Shown here: one piece after another, positions 28,143-38,314 of the stretch | Layout: each line of letters starts with the position of its first letter | Position numbering within the stretch: the first letter of the stretch is position 1 | Assembly: GCF_031085165.1 (NCBI RefSeq) | Contig: NZ_JAVHTY010000004.1 | Location: 248,001 to 312,000, forward strand | Origin: Pseudomonas sp. 102515 | Lineage (GTDB): Bacteria; Pseudomonadota; Gammaproteobacteria; Pseudomonadales; Pseudomonadaceae | Direction of reading: 5' to 3' | Length of the DNA: 64,000 nt | Program-made: the position numbers and the translations under genes | The notes under the pieces: model-generated | What the model saw: only the letters and a program-made list of their open reading frames with translations | Told to the model about the DNA's origin: nothing | The model's database searches: none

Positions 28143-29234
28143 ATGCTGAGCAGATGGCTGGGAAGAGTGGCGTGCGCGCTGGTACTGCTGGGGCTGGGCG
28201 CCATGGCGCGGGCGGACGACGAGGGCTTCACCCTCAAGGGCGAGCCGAAGATCGCCATGCTGTATTTCACCGCCAAGAACGACGGCGGCTGGACGCAGGC
28301 CATGGACGAGGCGCGGGTGAAGATCGAGAAGGAACTGGGCCTGAAGATCCAGTTCGTGGAGAACGTACCGGAAACCGCCTCGGCCATCCGCCCGGCGGCC
28401 GAGCGCTTCATCAAGCGCGGCGCCAACATCGTCATCGGCACCGCCTTCGGCTACTCCGACACCTTCAAGCAACTGGCCGAGCAGTACCCCGACGTGGCCT
28501 TCCTCAACGCCTCGGGCACCACCAATGGCCGTAACCTGGAATCCTTCTACGGCCGCACCTACGAAAGCCAGTACCTCTGCGGTATGGCCGCGGGCGCGGC
28601 GTCCAAGACCGGCAAGCTGGGTTTCGTCGCCGCCAATCCCTTCGGCGTGGTGAACTGGACCATCAACGCCTACGAGCTGGGCGCCCGGCAGATGAATCCC
28701 AATGCCACCCTCACGGTGATCTACACCGGCAGCTGGAACGATCCGGTCAAGGAGCGCGCCGCCGCCGCGGCCCTGATCGACCAGGGCGCCGACGTCATCG
28801 GCCAGCACGTGGATACGCCGACGCCGCAGATCGTCGCCCAGGAGCGCGGCGTCCATGGCACCGGCCACCATCGCGACATGCGCCAGTTCGCGCCCAAGGC
28901 CACCCTCTGTTCCTCGGTGTGGGTCTGGGATCGCTTCCTGGTGCCGGAGCTCAAGAAGGTCATCGCCGGCCATTGGAAACCCGCGCCCAACGGTGCCCTG
29001 GTCTCCATGGCCGACGGCGGCACCGATATCGCCGGGATCGGCGATGCCGTGCCCAAGGCGGCCCAGGACAAGATCCTCGCCGAGCGCGAGGCCCTGCTCA
29101 AGGGCAAGCAGATCTACGCCGGTCCCTTGAGCGATCGCGACGGCAAGGAACGGGTCGCCGCCGGCCAGGTGCTGTCCGATCCGGCGCTGTGGCAGATGGA
29201 CTGGTTCGTCCAGGGCGTGACCACCCAGAAATGA
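28143..29234 (+). CDS. BMP family ABC transporter substrate-binding protein
   Basis: A 363-residue exported binding protein: signal peptide of about 23 residues ending in ARA, then a two-lobed BMP/PnrA-like domain (KIAMLYFTAKNDGGWTQAMDE; FIKRGANIVIGTAFGYSDTF; GKLGFVAANPFGVVNWTINA; SMADGGTDIAGIGD). Known members bind purine or pyrimidine nucleosides and related bases, which fits the RutR-like operator. The processed N terminus has no lipobox Cys, so the protein should be free in the periplasm. AAGGA precedes ATG 28143. Confidence 0.92.
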   Translation: MLSRWLGRVACALVLLGLGAMARADDEGFTLKGEPKIAMLYFTAKNDGGWTQAMDEARVKIEKELGLKIQFVENVPETASAIRPAAERFIKRGANIVIGTAFGYSDTFKQLAEQYPDVAFLNASGTTNGRNLESFYGRTYESQYLCGMAAGAASKTGKLGFVAANPFGVVNWTINAYELGARQMNPNATLTVIYTGSWNDPVKERAAAAALIDQGADVIGQHVDTPTPQIVAQERGVHGTGHHRDMRQFAPKATLCSSVWVWDRFLVPELKKVIAGHWKPAPNGALVSMADGGTDIAGIGDAVPKAAQDKILAEREALLKGKQIYAGPLSDRDGKERVAAGQVLSDPALWQMDWFVQGVTTQK

Positions 29235-29284
29235 GTCCGGGTCGTCCCCCGACCTTGCGGCGGGGGCGAGGGGAGCCTTTGCCC

Positions 29285-30799
29285 ATGAAAAGACACAACG
29301 CCCTGCAACTGCGCGGCGTCGGCAAGACCTTCGATGGCTTCCAGGCCTTGCAGGGAGCGGATTTCCTGGTGCGCTGGGGCGAGGTGCACGCGCTGCTCGG
29401 CGAGAACGGCGCGGGCAAGTCGACGCTGATGAACATCGCCGCCGGCCTCTATGCGCCGGAGACCGGCGAGTTGCTGGTGGACGACAACCCGGTGCGGCTG
29501 CGCGGTCCGGCGGACGCCGCCCGACTGCGCATCGGCATGGTCCACCAGCACTTCAAGCTGGTGCGGCCCTTCAGCGTCGCCGAGAACGTGTTGCTCGGCC
29601 TGCCGGCGGGCGCGGGCAGTCATCGAAGACGCCTGGCCGAGGTCAGCGAGCGTATCCGCCAGCAGGCGGCCGCCCTGGGTTTTGCCATCCGCCCGGAGCA
29701 GCGGGTGGCGGAGTTGTCCATCGCCGAGCAGCAGCGGGTGGAGATTCTCAAGGTGCTGCTGGCCGGCGCACGCATCCTCATCCTCGACGAGCCCACCGCG
29801 GTGCTCACCGATGGGGAGGGCGAGCGCCTGTTGCAGACCCTGCGCGCCCTGGCAGCGGAGGGCGCGGCCGTGGTGCTGGTGACCCACCGCATGCAGGATG
29901 CCCTGACCTACGCCGACCGCCTCACGGTGATGCGCGGCGGCCGCACCCTGCGCAGCCTGGACCCCGTCGAGGTGGCGGTGGACGAACTGGTGCGCCTCAC
30001 CGTGGGTGACGCCCAGCCGCTCGCCGACACCCCGCGACGTGCCGCCGGGGCACCGCTGTTGACGGTGCGCGGCCTGCGCACCCCGGAACGCGGCGGGCGC
30101 CGCGCGCTGGATGGCATCGACCTGGAGCTGCGTGCCGGCGAGATCTATGGCATCGCCGGGGTCGGCGGCAACGGCCAGGGCGAACTGGCCGATGTGCTGA
30201 TGGGCCTGCCACAGCCCTACGAGGGCGAGGTGCGGCTGGAAGGCTTCGGCAATCTGGCCGCGGCCGCCAGCGCCCGACGCCGCGACCTGCGCATCGCCGC
30301 CATTCCCGCCGACCGCTATGGCAGCGCCCTGGCCGGGTCCCTGTCGGTGGCCGACAACTTCGCCATCGGCGCGGTGCATGCCGGTCGCTTCGGTGGCTTC
30401 GCCCGCCTGGATCGCCGCGCTCAAGCAGAGGCCACCCAGGCGGCGGTGGCGCAATTCGATGTCCAGGGCGTGCGCTCGGTACGGCAGAAGGCGGCGCTGC
30501 TCTCCGGCGGCAATGCCCAGAAGCTGGTGATCGCCCGGGAATTCGGGCGCGAACCGCGCCTGGTACTGGCCCACAGTCCCAGCCGTGGGCTGGACGTCCG
30601 TGCCGGTGCCGAGGTGCAGGCGCGCCTGCTGGCCGCCCGCGAGGCCGGCGCCGCGGTGTTGCTGATCAGCGAAGACCTGGACGAGGTGCTGGCCCTCGCC
30701 GATCGCATCGGGGTGATGAGCGCCGGACGCCTCGTCGCCGAATTCCAGCGACCCGCCGATCGCCAGGCGATCGGCCATGCCATGGTGAATCATGCTTGA
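29285..30799 (+). CDS. ABC transporter ATP-binding protein, duplicated (nucleoside type)
   Basis: A 504-residue protein with two ABC domains. The first is complete: Walker A GENGAGKS (about 39-46), signature region LSIAEQQRVE and Walker B LILDEPTAVLT. The second is altered, with GVGGNGQGE in place of Walker A, signature LSGGNAQK and HSPSRGLD after strand B, as is usual for the BMP/ribose-type two-domain ATPases. It powers the two permeases encoded next. The gene overlaps the following permease by 8 bp. ATG 29285 is chosen over longer in-frame readings that run back into the binding-protein gene. Confidence 0.93.
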   Translation: MKRHNALQLRGVGKTFDGFQALQGADFLVRWGEVHALLGENGAGKSTLMNIAAGLYAPETGELLVDDNPVRLRGPADAARLRIGMVHQHFKLVRPFSVAENVLLGLPAGAGSHRRRLAEVSERIRQQAAALGFAIRPEQRVAELSIAEQQRVEILKVLLAGARILILDEPTAVLTDGEGERLLQTLRALAAEGAAVVLVTHRMQDALTYADRLTVMRGGRTLRSLDPVEVAVDELVRLTVGDAQPLADTPRRAAGAPLLTVRGLRTPERGGRRALDGIDLELRAGEIYGIAGVGGNGQGELADVLMGLPQPYEGEVRLEGFGNLAAAASARRRDLRIAAIPADRYGSALAGSLSVADNFAIGAVHAGRFGGFARLDRRAQAEATQAAVAQFDVQGVRSVRQKAALLSGGNAQKLVIAREFGREPRLVLAHSPSRGLDVRAGAEVQARLLAAREAGAAVLLISEDLDEVLALADRIGVMSAGRLVAEFQRPADRQAIGHAMVNHA

Positions 30800-31919
30800 A
30801 CCCCTGAGTTCTCCACTGCCCCAGGTCGATGCGCCGCGGCCACGGCAACCGCTGTTCAGCCGGCGCTACACCCTGGAAATCCGCCAGCAACTGGCCTGGC
30901 CCTGGCAGGCCCTGATCCTCGGCCTGGCGCTGCTGCTGGGCCTGGGCCTGTCGGCCGCCATCCTGGTGCTGGCCGGGGTGCCGGCTGGCGAGTTGCTCAA
31001 CGAATTCGTGGTCGCCACCCTGTTCGATGCCCAGAGCCTGCAGGCCACCCTGTTCCAGGCCGCGCCGGTGATCCTGGTCGGTCTGGCCGGCTGCCTGGCC
31101 TTTCGCGCGCGCTTCTGGAACCTGGGCCTGGAAGGCCAGATGATCTGGGGCGCCATAGGCGCCACGGCGGTGTCGCTGTTCGAGATCGGTCCGGAGTCCC
31201 TGCGCCTGCCGCTGATGGTGGCGGCGGCGCTGCTCGGCGGCCTGCTCTGGGCGCTGGCGCCCTTGCTGCTCAAGCTGCGCCTGGGGGTGAACGAGATCAT
31301 CGCCTCGCTGATGCTCAACTACATCGCCGCCAACTTCCTGCTGCACCTGGTGTTCGGTCCCTGGAAGGACCCGCGCGACGCCTTTCCCTATTCGCCGCTG
31401 TTCCGCCCCTTCGAGCGGCTGCCGGAGTTGCTGCCGGGGCTGAGCCTGGCGGTGCCCCTGGCGCTGCTGGTGGCGGTGCTGGCCTGGTGGTTCGTCGCCC
31501 TGAGTCGCGCCGGGTTGTACCTGAGATTCGTCGACGCCAACCTGCGGGTGGCCGGCGCCGTGGGCGTGCCAGTGCGCGCCACCATCCTCGCCACGGTGCT
31601 GGCCTCCGGCGCCCTGGCCGGGCTGGCCGGTTTCGTGGTGGCGGCGGGGCAGGAAGGGCGGCTGACCCAGTCCTTCTACCAGGGCTATGGCTTCTCCGGG
31701 ATCCTCATCGCCTTCCTGGCGCGCAACAACCCCCTGGCCGCCGCCGTGGTGGCCCTGCTGGTGGCGACCCTGTTCGTCGCCGGGCGCAACCTGCAGGTGT
31801 TCTACCAGATCCCCTTCGCCATGGTGCAGCTGATCCAGGCACTGATCGTCATCTGCGTGGCGTCCTCGGATTTCTTCATCCGCCATCGGCTCAGACGCAG
31901 CCAGGGAGGTGCCGCTTGA
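30792..31919 (+). CDS. ABC transporter permease 1 (BMP/nucleoside type)
   Basis: A 375-residue inner-membrane permease of the BPD_transp_2 family with about 9-10 hydrophobic segments. Typical blocks: FRARFWNLGLEGQMIWGAIG, LRLGVNEIIASLMLNYIAAN, and GFSGILIAFLARNNPLAA. It pairs with the next permease and the ATPase. Its start lies within the end of the ATPase gene, and its stop overlaps the next start, so the transporter genes are tightly coupled. Confidence 0.92.
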   Translation: MLEPLSSPLPQVDAPRPRQPLFSRRYTLEIRQQLAWPWQALILGLALLLGLGLSAAILVLAGVPAGELLNEFVVATLFDAQSLQATLFQAAPVILVGLAGCLAFRARFWNLGLEGQMIWGAIGATAVSLFEIGPESLRLPLMVAAALLGGLLWALAPLLLKLRLGVNEIIASLMLNYIAANFLLHLVFGPWKDPRDAFPYSPLFRPFERLPELLPGLSLAVPLALLVAVLAWWFVALSRAGLYLRFVDANLRVAGAVGVPVRATILATVLASGALAGLAGFVVAAGQEGRLTQSFYQGYGFSGILIAFLARNNPLAAAVVALLVATLFVAGRNLQVFYQIPFAMVQLIQALIVICVASSDFFIRHRLRRSQGGAA

Positions 31920-32842
31920 ACCTGCTCGCCAGCTGGCTGGGTAATGTCCCCGACTTCGCCATACCCTACGCTCTGGCGGCGCTGGGGCTGATCCTCACCG
32001 AAAGGTCCGGGGTGCTGGCCCTGCATGCCGAGGGCCTGATGCTGGTCGGCGCGCTGTTCGGCATCGGTGCGCAACTGGCCTTGGGCAATGCCGGCCTGGC
32101 GCTGCTGGCGGCCATGGGCGCGGCGGCGCTGGTCTCGCTGCTGTTCGCGGTCATGGTGATCTGGCTGCGCATCAACCAGGTGATCGCCGGCCTGACCCTG
32201 GTGTTCTTCTGCCAGGGGCTCACCGGGCTGCTCGGCACCCTCTGGGGCTGGACCAACCAGCCGGTGACCGGCCTGCCGGCGCTGGCGCTCTGGCCGCTCT
32301 CGGACCTGCCGCTGGTGGGGCGGCTGTTCCAGCAGAACCTGCTGGTCTACCTGACCCCGCTGATCTTCCTCGCGGTGATCGCCTGGCTCGAACGCACCAC
32401 TCCCGGGCTGCGCCTGCGGGCGGTGGGCGAGAATCCGCAAGCGGCCGATGCCGCGGGTCTCTCGGTGGCCGGCTACCGGTTGCTGGCGATCCTCGCCGGC
32501 GCGGCCCTGGTGGGTCTGGCCGGCGGCTACATCGCCGTGCTCAGCACCAAGCTGTGGATCGCCGAGATGACCGGCGGCCGCGGCTGGATCGCCGTGGCCC
32601 TGGTGATCTTCGCCCGCTGGTCGCCCTGGCGCGCCCTGGCCGGGGCGTTGCTGTTCGGCTGCATCGAGGCGCTGATTCCGCAACTGGCCGCCGCTGGGGT
32701 GCGGCTGTCGCAATACTTCATCCTGATGGCGCCCTATGCCGTCACCCTGGGCGTGATGATCTGGGTCGCCCTGGCCGGGCGTGACCGCCTCAGCCAGCCC
32801 GGCGCCCTGGGCGAAGCCTATGTTCGCGAGGAGCGTCGATGA
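31916..32842 (+). CDS. ABC transporter permease 2 (BMP/nucleoside type)
   Basis: A 308-residue membrane partner of permease 1, with about 8-9 segments; TERSGVLALHAEGLMLVGAL and INQVIAGLTLVFFCQGLTG are typical. The start is read as TTG 31916: GGAGGT lies six bases upstream, the codon overlaps the stop of permease 1, and no ATG or GTG fits. Its last four bases overlap the start of the cysteine hydrolase. Confidence 0.9.
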   Translation: MNLLASWLGNVPDFAIPYALAALGLILTERSGVLALHAEGLMLVGALFGIGAQLALGNAGLALLAAMGAAALVSLLFAVMVIWLRINQVIAGLTLVFFCQGLTGLLGTLWGWTNQPVTGLPALALWPLSDLPLVGRLFQQNLLVYLTPLIFLAVIAWLERTTPGLRLRAVGENPQAADAAGLSVAGYRLLAILAGAALVGLAGGYIAVLSTKLWIAEMTGGRGWIAVALVIFARWSPWRALAGALLFGCIEALIPQLAAAGVRLSQYFILMAPYAVTLGVMIWVALAGRDRLSQPGALGEAYVREERR

Positions 32843-33543
32843 GCCTGCGTGCTTTCGTCTATGAAGAATCCCGCCTGCTGGCGCGGGCGGACTTCGCCGA
32901 TTACCTGGACCCGGCCACCACCGCGGTGCTGTCCATCGACCTGCACCGCGGCCACCTGGACGCCTCGCCGGATTGTCCTTGCCCGGCGCCCCGCGCCCGC
33001 GAGCTGGTGGCGCCGGTGGACGCCTTCCACCGCCAGGCCCGTGCCCTGGGCGTGCGTATCGTCCATGTGAAATCGGTGCTGCGCGCCACTGGTGCCGATG
33101 ACCTGGGCGGTATCCCCGCCGCCTGGCGGCGAACCTTTCCGCTGCACGTCGGCCCGATTCCCAATGCCGACGCCCATGCCCTGGAAGGCTCACCCTGGAC
33201 CGAGCTGCTCACCGAGGTCCTGCCCGAGGATCTGCGGGTGGAAAACAAGCGGCGGCTGTCGGCCTTCTATCCCACCGACCTGGATTTCCTGCTGCGCAAT
33301 CAGCGCATCACCACCGTGGTGCTGGATGGCGGCTTCACCGACTGCTGCGTGCTCAACACCGCCTTCGACGCCAGCAACCGCACCTACCGGGTGATCGTCC
33401 TGCGCGACCTGGTGCGGGGGACCGACGAAGGCCTGGAGCGGGCGGCGCTGAGCATGGTCTCCCTGCACCTGGGCCTGGTGATGGAGTCCCAGGATCTGCT
33501 CACGGCCTGGGGCGATGGCCGCGGCCTATCGGAGCCGTCGTAG
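32839..33543 (+). CDS. Isochorismatase-fold cysteine hydrolase
   Basis: A 234-residue cysteine hydrolase with the complete triad: Asp34 (LSIDLHRGHLD), Lys137 (ENKRRLSAFY) and Cys170 (FTDCCVLNT). This is the fold of RutB, nicotinamidase and biuret hydrolase, all of which cut amide or ureido bonds. As the last gene of a RutR-linked importer operon it may hydrolyse a ureido or amide product from the imported compound. ATG 32839 overlaps the upstream permease by four bases. The stop TAG (33541-33543) lies inside the GTAG head of a REP. Confidence 0.9.
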   Translation: MSLRAFVYEESRLLARADFADYLDPATTAVLSIDLHRGHLDASPDCPCPAPRARELVAPVDAFHRQARALGVRIVHVKSVLRATGADDLGGIPAAWRRTFPLHVGPIPNADAHALEGSPWTELLTEVLPEDLRVENKRRLSAFYPTDLDFLLRNQRITTVVLDGGFTDCCVLNTAFDASNRTYRVIVLRDLVRGTDEGLERAALSMVSLHLGLVMESQDLLTAWGDGRGLSEPS

Positions 33544-33632
33544 GTTGGGTTGAGCGCAGCGAAGCCCAACGGTGCCCAAGGCCAGGTCCCGCGTGTCGGG
33601 CTTCGACGATGGAGCCGTCTTAGTCCAACCTG
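33540..33632. repeat. REP-1 elements at the end of the oxygenase-ABC operon
   Basis: A forward REP (33540-33570, GTAG-GTTGGG...CCCAAC) begins on the last codon of the hydrolase gene and supplies its TAG. A reversed, longer-centre copy follows (33595-33632) with CTGC in place of CTAC. A GTAGGTTGAGTTGCGC fragment at 33652 may be a third, degraded unit. The set sits between converging genes. Confidence 0.8.
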
Positions 33633-33677
33633 CCTGGGGGTTGAGGCCACCGTAGGTTGAGTTGCGCATCCAACGCA

Positions 33678-35357
33678 TCAGGGCACCCTAGGCAACACCG
33701 TGAAGGCACGGAAGCGCTCCTTGAGATTGCCGGGGCGGGCGCCCTGCCAGAGCAGCTGCCAGCCCGGTGGTACCGCCACGGCTTCGTGCCATTCGTCCTG
33801 CACCACCAGCACCCTGCAGGGCACCTGTTGCAGAGCGGTCAGGTCCTGCGGGGGATAGCCGCTGTAGACGTGCAGCATGGAGCGCTCCGACTCGCCCAGG
33901 CCGTAGCTGGCCACGCAATCCGTCTGTGGCAGCACCCGCTGCAGTTCGGTGAAGGGCCGGGCATAGCTGTTGCCCAGGTCGACCCAGGGCAGCCAGAGGC
34001 TATTGGCCAGGCTCCAGCTCACGGTGAGGCCGACGAACCAGAGACCGCCAGGCGCCAGGCGTCCGTACAGCCCTAGCGCCAGGCTCCAGCCGATCAGCGC
34101 CAGCAGGGCGAGGGTCCAGGCCAGCGGACCTATTGAGAGTCGTTCGCCGAGCGGCAGATGGTCCCGGATCAGCACCGGCCAGGGCAGCGGCCAGCCCAGC
34201 GCCAGGCCGAAACCGCCCAGGGCCAGCAAGGCGATGACCGGCGTCCAGAAGGCCAGACCGAGGGTGCGCCCGAGGGCGGCGAGCGAGGGCGGTGGCTGCA
34301 GCCGCGCCGCCAGCAGCGCCAGCGCCGGAAACAGCGGCAGCAGATAGAGGCTGCGGAACACTGCCGACTTGAGCAGCACCGCCAGGCAGACGATCGCATA
34401 GAGCACCACCGTGGCCAGTCCCGGATGTCGGCCCAGGCGCTTCAAGGGGCTGCCGCCACGGCGATACAGCTGCCAGAGCGTGGCGCCGAGCAGGATCAGC
34501 CCGGTGGGGAAGGACAGCGCCAGCAGATCCGCCAGGCAGGAGACCAGGCCATCGGTATCGCTGTTGCGCGCCTCCAGGCCGAAGAAGCGGCCGATGTTGT
34601 TGGTCCACAGCCAGGTATGGAACAGCTCCGGCGCCTGGTGCCAGAGCAGCGTCGGCCAGAGCAGCAGCCAGGGCAGGGCGGCCAGGGCGGCGGCGAGCAG
34701 CCAGCGGCGACCTTCCGGCTCGACCAGCCGCCGCGGCCAGCAGAGCGCGCAGAGCAATCCGGTGAGGCCCAGCACTCCGGGCACCAGCAGGCCCTTGCTC
34801 ATGAAGGCGATGCCCAGGCCGCTGCCAAACAGCAGGCCATGGCGCCAGGGACGGCGGTTGTCGTGCAGGTGCGCGGCCAGCCCGGCGAGGCCCAGGGTGG
34901 CGCCGGCCAGCTGGGGGACGTCGGCGATCAGCAGATGACTGTGCTGCACCATCCCGAGCATGCCCAGCAGGGCGAGCACGGCCTCGCGCCGGCGACCGGG
35001 CAGCAGTCGCTGGGTCAGCCAGGCGAGAGCGGCCAGGGTCACCAGCATCCAGCCCAGCACCGCCAGCCGCGCGCCGTCGGGCACACTCAGCCAGGGCGCT
35101 GTCAGTCGCGCGGCGAGGGCGCCGGTCCAGTACATCAGCGGCGGCTTTTCCATGAAGGGCGCGGTGCCGACCCGGGGGATCAGCCAGCCCGGGGTGGTGA
35201 GGAAATTCCACGCCATGCCGAAGGAGTAGGGCTCGTCGGCCTTCCACAGGCCACGACCGAACAGGCCGGCGAGCAGGTAGGCGGCCAGGCAGCCGATCAG
35301 CAAGGCCCGCTCCAGGCGCACGGCGCAGGGCGAGGCAGGGATAGGAGAGGAGGGCAA
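33678..35357 (-). CDS. ArnT-like glycosyltransferase (GT83/PMT family)
   Basis: A 559-residue integral membrane protein with about 11-12 hydrophobic helices and a soluble C-terminal end. The first periplasmic loop has LWKADEPYSFGMAWNF with the catalytic-type acidic pair, followed by FMEKPPLMYW, both typical of ArnT and PMT-related enzymes that move a sugar from a lipid carrier to an envelope target. The acceptor is unknown; no arn genes are near. The only start after the upstream in-frame stop is TTG 35357; GTG 35321 is an alternative. An ATG at 35370 is in another frame. Confidence 0.8.
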   Translation of the reverse strand: MPSSPIPASPCAVRLERALLIGCLAAYLLAGLFGRGLWKADEPYSFGMAWNFLTTPGWLIPRVGTAPFMEKPPLMYWTGALAARLTAPWLSVPDGARLAVLGWMLVTLAALAWLTQRLLPGRRREAVLALLGMLGMVQHSHLLIADVPQLAGATLGLAGLAAHLHDNRRPWRHGLLFGSGLGIAFMSKGLLVPGVLGLTGLLCALCWPRRLVEPEGRRWLLAAALAALPWLLLWPTLLWHQAPELFHTWLWTNNIGRFFGLEARNSDTDGLVSCLADLLALSFPTGLILLGATLWQLYRRGGSPLKRLGRHPGLATVVLYAIVCLAVLLKSAVFRSLYLLPLFPALALLAARLQPPPSLAALGRTLGLAFWTPVIALLALGGFGLALGWPLPWPVLIRDHLPLGERLSIGPLAWTLALLALIGWSLALGLYGRLAPGGLWFVGLTVSWSLANSLWLPWVDLGNSYARPFTELQRVLPQTDCVASYGLGESERSMLHVYSGYPPQDLTALQQVPCRVLVVQDEWHEAVAVPPGWQLLWQGARPGNLKERFRAFTVLPRVP

Positions 35358-35459
35358 GGCAGTGACTCATGGCGGAATCCTGCCGGTATACGGGAGTTGG
35401 CTTAGAGGGGGCTTAAGGGGTTGGCGGGGGGATGACTGACGTAAGGGGCCAGGGGGCCA

Positions 35460-35538
35460 ATCGCGGCCTTGGCGGGCCGTCGATGTGGCCCCTCCTACGG
35501 GTTGGATTGGGCGTGTAGGAGCGGCCCATGGCCGCGAC
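35460..35538. repeat. REP-like pair of a GTAGGAG class
   Basis: Two facing units: 35460-35498 (reversed, ending CCCTCCTAC) and 35515-35538 (GTAG-GAGCGGCC-CAT-GGCCGCGAC). This is a different sequence class from REP-1 and REP-2 but has the same GTAG head and palindromic body. It adjoins copy B of the long repeat. Confidence 0.65.
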
Positions 35539-35554
35539 TGCTTTTGGTACTTTG

Positions 35555-36338
35555 GCCCAGCTATTGGTACCTTGGCTGTTTATCGAGTGCTCGGATAGCT
35601 CTTGTTCCGCCTGGCCGGCGACTTACTTTTCTTTGCTCGTGCAAAGAAAAGTAAGCAAAAGAAAGCACGCCCCGACAGTTCGGCCCGGCACAAAGCGCCG
35701 GGTCCCCTCGCTCCGGCGCCGTGGCGGGGGCACGGCACGAAGGGGCGTCCTGCCCCTCGCGCCTTGCTCGGCGTCCTGCCTCGCAACCCCCCGCCACGAC
35801 ACCGGAACTCGGCCTCACTGACGGGGACGGGGTGCAAGTCTGATGCTTCGGTATCTACATGGACGGTTCATATTGATTCGTAGCGTGGAAAACCGCGCAG
35901 CGTTTTCCACGGGCGGATACCGACGCTATCAGTGGACAAGGCTCCGCCGTTGTCCACGCTACGGACGGTTATAGCTCTTCAACCAACACTTTCAGGCTGG
36001 CGAAGCGCCCCGTTCAGGAGGGCGAACGCCAACGTCGTGGAGTGGGTCGAGCCGCATGGATACGGCGAGAGGCCTAACGGGCCATGGACGGCCCGTGTAG
36101 GCCGACCCCGGAGCGGCGCTGGCGTGAGCGGACCCGAAGCGCAGCGGAGGGCCGGATGGTGGGGCAAGCGTTTTTGGTTACTTTTGTCCGGGGCGCGCAG
36201 CCGCGACTGGCGAAAGTGACTCGCCCGAGGGGGCGAAACAAAATCCATCCGAGCACTCGATAAGCAAATAGGGCACTGATAAACCACGGCATCACGGCAA
36301 ACTCCGCGTTGGGCTTCGCTCCGCTCAACCCAACCTAC
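35555..36338. repeat. Long composite palindromic repeat, copy B
   Basis: About 784 bp of non-coding sequence between hisN and the ArnT-like gene, collinear with copy A. Its outer tips are inverted repeats with a 17-bp exact match, TTATCGAGTGCTCGGAT, on the left (35580-35596) and its reverse complement on the right (about 36255-36272). The left-arm hairpin is TACTTTTCTTTGC / GCAAAGAAAAGTA, the right arm TTACTTTTG / CGAAAGTGA with a longer loop. The REP-2 pair occupies 35879-35964. The right end is a reversed REP-1 (36308-36338); the left REP-1 is absent, replaced by the GTAGGAG pair. Confidence 0.85.
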
Positions 36339-36356
36339 GAAGCCGCCTGGCAAGCC

Positions 36357-38299
<1,943 letters not shown>

Positions 38300-38314
38300 C
38301 TACAATCGGGACGC

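Noticed and set aside
30061-30799. Broken second ATPase domain in the BMP-type importer
   Set aside because: The altered Walker A (GVGGNGQGE) is usual in the second half of these two-domain ATPases and does not indicate a pseudogene.
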